64,000 bases of DNA from Flavivirga amylovorans (GTDB lineage: Bacteria > Bacteroidota > Bacteroidia > Flavobacteriales > Flavobacteriaceae). Under the pieces are notes generated by a model, which was given only the letters and a program-made list of their open reading frames with translations, had not been told where the DNA came from and searched no databases. Position 1 is the first letter of the stretch. The number at the start of each line of letters is the position of its first letter. Positions 58,956 through 64,000 of the stretch are shown here, one piece after another. The position numbers were made by a program, and so were the translations under genes. The stretch covers positions 124,001-188,000 of the forward strand of contig NZ_JAUOEM010000005.1 of NCBI RefSeq assembly GCF_030540875.1, read 5' to 3'.

Positions 58956-59621
58956 CTAAGATTTTAATAAATAGTCCCACTCTAAATTTTTCCGCTTATC
59001 TAATCGTGATAGAATTTTTAGAAAGACAATAGCAGTTATAAGGGCGTCGCCATTAGCTGTATGTCTATCTACTTTAGGGACATTAAGTTCATTACACAAA
59101 TCATCTAATGTGTAATGTTCTTTTAAATTTTCACGATAAATAATGTGTTTCGATTTATTGAATAAATATCCTGTATCAATGAATCTGTTTTTTAATTTAC
59201 CAAGTCCATTTCTAGATAGCATTTCATTCATCATGGTTTTATCAAAATTTGCATGATGTGCTATTAAATCTGCATTTTTTATATAGTCTAAAAAAATCTT
59301 AATAGCTTCTAGTTCGGTTACTTTCTCTAAAGAACCTTTCTTCATTAATCCATGGATCTTGACTGTTTCTGGATTAAATATTTCTTGTTGTAAATAAAGC
59401 TCTAGGCTATTATTAACCTGAATAGATTTGCCAACAAAACTAACGGCTCCTATGGAGAGAATTCTATCCTTTTTTCTATCAAAACCAGTAGTTTCAGTAT
59501 CAAAAGCTACAAAGCGAGTATCTTCAATTGAATTTTTATTGACATTTTTAAAGCTGTTAATATAATCCATCCAAAAAGCTGGATACTCTTTTTTGCTTTT
59601 ATTGAACCATTTAAAAATCAT
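58956..59621 (-). CDS. DnaQ-like 3'-5' exonuclease (DEDDh)
   Basis: The 221-residue protein has the DEDDh motifs: D41 and E43 in FVAFDTETTGF, AHHANFD, and DRHTANGDA with His and Asp near 188-195. Stand-alone DnaQ-like exonucleases of this size act on RNA or DNA ends. Its ATG abuts the stop codon of the CAP/CBS/DUF294 gene, so both are one transcript. The same pair is found near acetate-transport genes in several bacteria, but a link between exonuclease and acetate is not explained. The 256-bp gap on the acs side shows no gene. Confidence 0.92.
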   Translation of the reverse strand: MIFKWFNKSKKEYPAFWMDYINSFKNVNKNSIEDTRFVAFDTETTGFDRKKDRILSIGAVSFVGKSIQVNNSLELYLQQEIFNPETVKIHGLMKKGSLEKVTELEAIKIFLDYIKNADLIAHHANFDKTMMNEMLSRNGLGKLKNRFIDTGYLFNKSKHIIYRENLKEHYTLDDLCNELNVPKVDRHTANGDALITAIVFLKILSRLDKRKNLEWDYLLKS

Positions 59622-61538
59622 TTACATAAAGTTTTTTAAGTCGAATCTGATTTTTAAAATTTCCTGAATTTTTTGAATGGGTTTAAAGCAACGTCTAAGT
59701 TTTAGTTTTTCTTCTTTGGTTAGCGTTTCTAAATCAATAAACTTACCCGAATTCCCACCTAATAGACCTTGTTTGGTTTTAAATTTAGACAAGGCTTTAA
59801 AAGCGTAAGAGCACGATTCGTATAGCTCTTTATTATTCGGTTCTAGTTCTGCTAATTTTTCAAAACGTTCAGAAGTGTTATTAACATCTCTTATATGTTT
59901 GCTCAAAATAAGTAATCGCGCAGCATCAATAAGTGGCATTAATGCTCTGTTTTTAATATTGAAAAGTTCTTTTTGCTCTCCATTTTGTTCTACTAAAAAC
60001 TGTTTAAAAAAGCCAAGAGGTGTAGGGCTTTTAATGGCGTCTCGTCCTAAGAACCTATAAAACAAGGTCGTTTTTTCTAAAGTTGTAAAAATAGTATCTG
60101 TAAGATCATCAACTAATTGTTTATCTCCATAAACGCGGTTATAATCAAAAAAGATAGAAGATAATAACACAGCTTTTTCATCAGGTTTTAAAATCCAATT
60201 TGTAAATTGAGTTTTCCATTCAGTTAAAGATTTACACCATTCTGGGTTACTCGCCATCATATCAGCTTCACAATATTCAAATCCAATTTTATTTAAAGAC
60301 TTGGTAACTAATTTAGCAAGTTTTAAAAAATAGGTTTGTGTTTCTTCGTATTGTTCTTCTGGAACATCATCAAATACCAAGGCATTATCCTGATCTGTAA
60401 AAAGTAACTGTTCTTCCCGTCCTTGACTACCTAATGCCAACCAGGAAAAAGGGACAGGAGGTGTTGTGGGCATTTTTTTAAGAGCCAATTCTATAGCACG
60501 AATAGTAACAGCATCATTAATTTGAGAAATAACATTTATAATATGTGTTATTGGTATATTTTGTTCAATATAGCTTTTCAATAAAGCACTTCCTTTAAGT
60601 CTGGCCTCACGTAACTTTTTAGTCCGTTTTGCACGCTTTATCTCTTTAAGTATAACAGTAGGATTATTGCCTAAATTTACTAATACATCGTGATGCGTTA
60701 AAACACCGATAAGTTTAGAGTTAACGGTTCCATCTTTTGTAATACACAAATGACCAATACTGCGTTTTATCATTTGCAATTGCCCATCTGCGATCGTTAA
60801 ACCTTTTTTACCAGTTATTACAGGTGAACTCATAATATTGGTTACTGGGGTTTCAATAGGAAATAGACCAGTCGCTATTTTATTTTTAATATCACTATTG
60901 GTGATAATACCAACTGGTTTTTTTTCATCATCAACAACTACAATACACCCAATTTTATGAATACTCATTTTTTTTGCAGCCTCTTTTAAAGAGGATTCCA
61001 TAGAGCAAGTAATTGGTGATTTTGTATAGTTTGCTGTTTGAAAATTCACCATATCCTGAGACGTATTAGGTAAATAATCAACAAAAATTTTACCAGTTTC
61101 TTCCTCTGTATAAGGATCGAAAGCATTGGAGGCGAAAGCAGTAATTAAATATTTTTGAACTTTGGTATTATTATCTGTTACCGATTGAAAAATATTAATA
61201 GGGATTTCATAAACGATAGATTCTTCATTAGCTGTAGCAGTAAGCTTATAAGGTTCTTTTGTTATAAGAGGACGCAATCCGAAGAGGTCACCAGTATCAT
61301 GAATATTCATAATATCTTTAGTATCTCCGTTGTTATAATAAAGGTTTATAGCGCCATCTCGAACGATATAAAAACTGTTATGCCACGTATCATCTTTTTT
61401 AAATATGGTATCTCCTTTTTCTAAATATGTTATAGTAACCTCTGTAGCAATTTGCAACAGCGTTTTATTAGAAAGCATATTAAAAGGTGGGTATCTCTTT
61501 AAAAAATCACCAACGCGTTCTGCTATAGAATTCTTCAT
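59622..61538 (-). CDS. CAP_ED-CBS-DUF294 nucleotidyltransferase-like signalling protein
   Basis: The 638-residue cytosolic protein has a cyclic-nucleotide-binding-like domain (about 15-130), two CBS domains (about 165-290), a DUF294 nucleotidyltransferase domain (about 325-440) and a C-terminal DUF294_C helical domain (about 490-620). The transferase motif is intact: G370-S371-x10-D382-x-D384 in LALGSQGREEQLLFTDQDNA. The domain order is that of proteins encoded beside acetate permeases. It may sense adenine nucleotides through CBS and modify a target protein, but no target is known. It is the first gene of the pair with the DnaQ-like exonuclease. Confidence 0.9.
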   Translation of the reverse strand: MKNSIAERVGDFLKRYPPFNMLSNKTLLQIATEVTITYLEKGDTIFKKDDTWHNSFYIVRDGAINLYYNNGDTKDIMNIHDTGDLFGLRPLITKEPYKLTATANEESIVYEIPINIFQSVTDNNTKVQKYLITAFASNAFDPYTEEETGKIFVDYLPNTSQDMVNFQTANYTKSPITCSMESSLKEAAKKMSIHKIGCIVVVDDEKKPVGIITNSDIKNKIATGLFPIETPVTNIMSSPVITGKKGLTIADGQLQMIKRSIGHLCITKDGTVNSKLIGVLTHHDVLVNLGNNPTVILKEIKRAKRTKKLREARLKGSALLKSYIEQNIPITHIINVISQINDAVTIRAIELALKKMPTTPPVPFSWLALGSQGREEQLLFTDQDNALVFDDVPEEQYEETQTYFLKLAKLVTKSLNKIGFEYCEADMMASNPEWCKSLTEWKTQFTNWILKPDEKAVLLSSIFFDYNRVYGDKQLVDDLTDTIFTTLEKTTLFYRFLGRDAIKSPTPLGFFKQFLVEQNGEQKELFNIKNRALMPLIDAARLLILSKHIRDVNNTSERFEKLAELEPNNKELYESCSYAFKALSKFKTKQGLLGGNSGKFIDLETLTKEEKLKLRRCFKPIQKIQEILKIRFDLKNFM

Positions 61539-61570
61539 AAAATGCTCTTGTTTTTGGTACTTGTTGTGTA

Positions 61571-62185
61571 TTAGATCACTTTAAAATCCAATAATAATTC
61601 GCCTTCAATAGATGCTTGCAAATGATCGCCTTTAAAAGTTTGACCAGCACCAACGGCTGGTGTTCCTGTAAAAATTAAATCTCCAGGAACTAAAGTCATA
61701 AAGCTGGAAACAAAACTAATAATTTCACTAAAATTGTAGATCATAAAATCGGTGTTACCGACTTGCTTCTGTTCTCCATTGATCATTAAATCAAAATTAA
61801 TATTATTGAGATCAGGGAAATTAGATATAGGTTTAAAACTAGATATTGGTGATGCCCCATCAAAGCCTTTAGCTAAAGCCCATGGCCCTTTACCAGCTCT
61901 ACTTACAGTAAGTACATCTTTAGCTGTGTAATCTATACCAACAGCAATTTCTGAGATATACGAAGGCGCATCATCTATAGTAATATCTTTTCCTGTTTTA
62001 CCAATTTTAACTACTAATTCGACTTCATATATCAATTCGTTGGTAATAGATGGAAAGACCACATCTTTATTATTGGTTACTAAAGAACTTTCTGGTTTTG
62101 TAAATATTAATTGAGATCCGTTTTTAATTCCCTCAATTTCAGCTTTATCACTTACATAATTTTTGCCGATGCCTATTATTTTCAT
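61571..62185 (-). CDS. fumarylacetoacetate hydrolase family protein
   Basis: The 204-residue protein is a compact FAH domain. Landmarks are KIIGIGKNYVSDKAEIEG near the N-terminus, YEVELVVKIGKTGKDI, VGIDYTAKDVL and LIFTGTPAVGAG. These enzymes hydrolyse C-C bonds in 2-oxo acids or act as acylpyruvases or oxaloacetate decarboxylases (FAHD1-like). The exact substrate is not fixed by the sequence. It lies 33 bp upstream of the DUF294 protein on the same strand but in a separate functional context. Confidence 0.9.
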   Translation of the reverse strand: MKIIGIGKNYVSDKAEIEGIKNGSQLIFTKPESSLVTNNKDVVFPSITNELIYEVELVVKIGKTGKDITIDDAPSYISEIAVGIDYTAKDVLTVSRAGKGPWALAKGFDGASPISSFKPISNFPDLNNINFDLMINGEQKQVGNTDFMIYNFSEIISFVSSFMTLVPGDLIFTGTPAVGAGQTFKGDHLQASIEGELLLDFKVI

Positions 62186-62355
62186 TTGTATTGTTTAATG
62201 GTTTATTTATGACAATAAAAGTAATGAATTAAGCAGACTACCAAGACGTTTTAAACGTAAATATTTGAGCCTTTTTATACTTAAATATTGTGCAGTTTAT
62301 TATGATTTTTACCCGTTCAAATCAAATTTTTACTATTCTTTCCTGTGACACTATC

Positions 62356-63126
62356 CTATTTTTTTGTTCCTAACAAATAAAGAACAACACCTGGACCAGA
62401 TTTTACTTTATCAATTTCCCAATCATAAGTTTCAGTGCCTTCCAGGTTTTCAACAAGGTTATTCATTTCCTTTATAGAATACGTACGAAGCGATGACACA
62501 ATTCCGTCCCACAATACAAATAAGGGGACAATAGGGATTAAATAAGTGAATACAATCCGACCTATTTTAAATGGTTTTATAAAAGGCGTTGTAAAGAGAA
62601 CACTTAAAGGTGAAAATAACATAGCCAGAAGACTTGGAAAACTTCTTTCCTGTGCTTCAAAAATGGCGATTGCATTGTTTGAATTAATAGCATTTTGTAA
62701 AATCTGTTTTGCATCGTTTGGTTTAAAATGATGTAAAGATAAAAATTGTGTTCTTAGCCCTTTCAAATCTGTAGGAACATCTCTAGCATCAATAGGTTTT
62801 TCGATGTACTTAAAATTATTAGCTTGTTTTTTTGTGAATTGAAATGCTGGAATATTTGGATAGAAATCTGTTAGGGTTATTTCCAAGTCAGGAATATCTT
62901 TTTTTAATTCAGAGTTTAACCAAATGAGTCCGCCACCGCCACCAGAACCAAGATCAATTATTTGATTCGTTTTACTTTTTTCAAGACCTTTTTTAATTAT
63001 CGGAATAATAGATGTATACATTTTGGTCTTGTTAGACAAAAACTGCAAAAAATCTGTTCCGTAATTCCTTAAAAATGAAGGAAACCATTTTTGATCTTCA
63101 AATTCGAATGCGTGTATTCTTCCCAT
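62356..63126 (-). CDS. SAM-dependent methyltransferase with membrane-associated tail
   Basis: The 256-residue protein has a methyltransferase-like Rossmann fold with SAM loop QIIDLGSGGGGGLIWL (55-70), the acidic strand ending LTDFYP, and FLSLHHF in place of a typical motif IV. A hydrophobic helix (about 188-210, IGRIVFTYLIPIVPLFVLW) suggests association with the membrane. The substrate is unknown; a lipid or isoprenoid is possible from the helix alone. It is a single gene, 170 bp from the FAH gene and divergent from the ABC exporter. Confidence 0.75.
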   Translation of the reverse strand: MGRIHAFEFEDQKWFPSFLRNYGTDFLQFLSNKTKMYTSIIPIIKKGLEKSKTNQIIDLGSGGGGGLIWLNSELKKDIPDLEITLTDFYPNIPAFQFTKKQANNFKYIEKPIDARDVPTDLKGLRTQFLSLHHFKPNDAKQILQNAINSNNAIAIFEAQERSFPSLLAMLFSPLSVLFTTPFIKPFKIGRIVFTYLIPIVPLFVLWDGIVSSLRTYSIKEMNNLVENLEGTETYDWEIDKVKSGPGVVLYLLGTKK

Positions 63127-63293
63127 ACTATTAGATGTTATAATTGTGCTTCAGAAACAGTACTAATTTAGTAAAATGAAACCCATCAAACAATTAACTA
63201 TATAGATGTTGTATTTAAATTAAATGTTATTAATATGATTCATAATTAAGAATAGTTAATTTTACAAATTACCTTATTGCTAAAATAATTTAG

Positions 63294-64000
63294 ATGCAAC
63301 ATCTCCAAAAGAGTCCAGAAAATAAAGTTAAAAGTAAAGTCACTATGGCGCAAGCCTTTAAAACGATTGTATGGCCACGCCGTAATTTGGTGTTTATTGG
63401 TTTAATATTGATCGTTATTAGAAGCCTGGCAGGTTTAGTGTTACCCTGGCAAAGTAAAGTGTTGCTGGATGAGGTCGTACCTGGTAAAGACATGAGCCTG
63501 TTATACAATTTAGTAGCCATTGTTTTGGGAGCTATTTTTATACAATCGATCACGTCGTTTTTGCTCACACGTATATTAAGTGTACAAGCACAATATTTAA
63601 TTAGCGAATTACGGGCACAAGTGCAGAAAAAAGTACTTTCGTTGCCTATTAGTTTTTTTGATAACACTAAATCAGGAGCTCTGGTATCACGAATTATGAG
63701 TGATGTTGAAGGCGTTCGAAACCTTATCGGTACAGGGTTGGTTCAGTTGGTAGGAGGCACTTTTACTGCGATAGTGTCTTTGATTATTTTAATAAAACTA
63801 AACCCATGGATGACGCTTTTCGTATTTGTACCACTATCCATATTCGGTTATATAGCACTTAGAGCCTTTAAATATATACGTCCAATTTTTAGAAAACGAG
63901 GGGAGATAAATGCCGAAGTGAAAGGACGCTTAACTGAAACGTTAGCAGGAGTTAGAGTAATTAAGGCATTTAATGCCGAAACACAGGAAAACGAGGCTTT
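63294..64000 (+). CDS. ABC exporter (type 1), N-terminal membrane domain, partial
   Basis: The frame from the ATG at 63294 is open to the window end and encodes the first 235 residues of an ABC transporter membrane domain. It has about five helices. Landmarks are FIGLILIVIRSLAGLVLPW, YLISELRAQVQKKVLSLPIS, the coupling-helix segment FFDNTKSGALVSRIMSDVEG and AGVRVIKAFNAE near the end. The ATPase domain lies beyond the window. It is a lipid- or drug-exporter type half transporter. Confidence 0.9.
   Translation, partial: MQHLQKSPENKVKSKVTMAQAFKTIVWPRRNLVFIGLILIVIRSLAGLVLPWQSKVLLDEVVPGKDMSLLYNLVAIVLGAIFIQSITSFLLTRILSVQAQYLISELRAQVQKKVLSLPISFFDNTKSGALVSRIMSDVEGVRNLIGTGLVQLVGGTFTAIVSLIILIKLNPWMTLFVFVPLSIFGYIALRAFKYIRPIFRKRGEINAEVKGRLTETLAGVRVIKAFNAETQENEA

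Overview
The window looks like a chromosomal segment of a marine-type member of the Flavobacteriaceae (Bacteroidota). The evidence is a strongly AT-rich sequence, a type IX secretion (T9SS) sorting domain at the left edge, the gliding-motility genes gldF and gldG, a bacillithiol deacetylase (BshB1), many Bacteroidota-type DUFs (DUF2490, DUF2911, DUF3857, DUF4870), weak or absent Shine-Dalgarno sequences, and several promoters that fit the Bacteroidota pattern TTG-N17-23-TAnnTTTG. I see no rRNA, CRISPR array, prophage, transposase or biosynthetic island. The only RNA gene recognised is tRNA-His. The content is mainly housekeeping and envelope genes.

Layout. 1-8.3 kb (+): the end of a T9SS cargo gene, a nitronate monooxygenase, a decayed gene on the minus strand, a MATE exporter, a small acidic protein, a PAP2 phosphatase, a LytTR regulator with its TPR/HisKA_2 kinase, and a lipoprotein. 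8.4-10.1 kb (-): MeaB and DUF2911. 10.3-12.9 kb (+): an ECF sigma factor, a putative anti-sigma protein and a secreted protein with helical repeats. 13-23 kb (-): GNAT, miaA (no normal start codon upstream of its P-loop), a K+ channel, a DUF3857 protein, an exonuclease/GIY-YIG fusion, YggS, DUF1015, 3-hydroxybutyryl-CoA dehydrogenase and a Gfo/Idh/MocA oxidoreductase. 23.2-26.9 kb: pcm, a CocE-type hydrolase, an NTF2-like protein and smpB. 26.9-27.1 kb: a small element with 26-bp perfect terminal inverted repeats. 27.2-30.9 kb (+): an S41 peptidase, an ankyrin-like protein and lpdA. 31.3-34.1 kb (-): DUF2490, a small ORF and an SLC13 permease. 34.4-36.1 kb (+): a CDF transporter, bshB1 and tRNA-His. 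36.2-38.8 kb (-): two tandem M28 peptidases and a small membrane protein. 39-40.9 kb (+): a universal stress protein, a cytochrome c lipoprotein and DUF4870. 41.2-47.1 kb (-): dnaN, gldG, an unnamed gene, gldF, an isochorismatase-family hydrolase, a monooxygenase and a SAM hydrolase. 47.2-49.4 kb (+): phoH and purC. 49.4-53 kb (-): a serine hydrolase, a TfoX-N protein, an acyltransferase and an alpha carbonic anhydrase. 53.3-58.7 kb (+): an AGCS symporter, DUF4212, an acetate-type symporter and acs. 59-63.1 kb (-): a DnaQ-like exonuclease, a CAP/CBS/DUF294 signalling protein, an FAH-family protein and a methyltransferase. From 63.3 kb (+): a truncated ABC exporter.

Genes that plausibly work together are the LytTR/HisKA_2 pair; sigma, anti-sigma and secreted target; gldF, the unnamed gene and gldG; and the acetate module (DUF4212, symporter, acs, with the convergent DUF294/DnaQ pair). 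No clear large new system stands out. The most unusual items are the inverted-repeat element and its solo hairpin relative, the extra gene inside gldFG, the 19-residue tryptophan repeat protein, the miaA start, and the families of short intergenic repeats.
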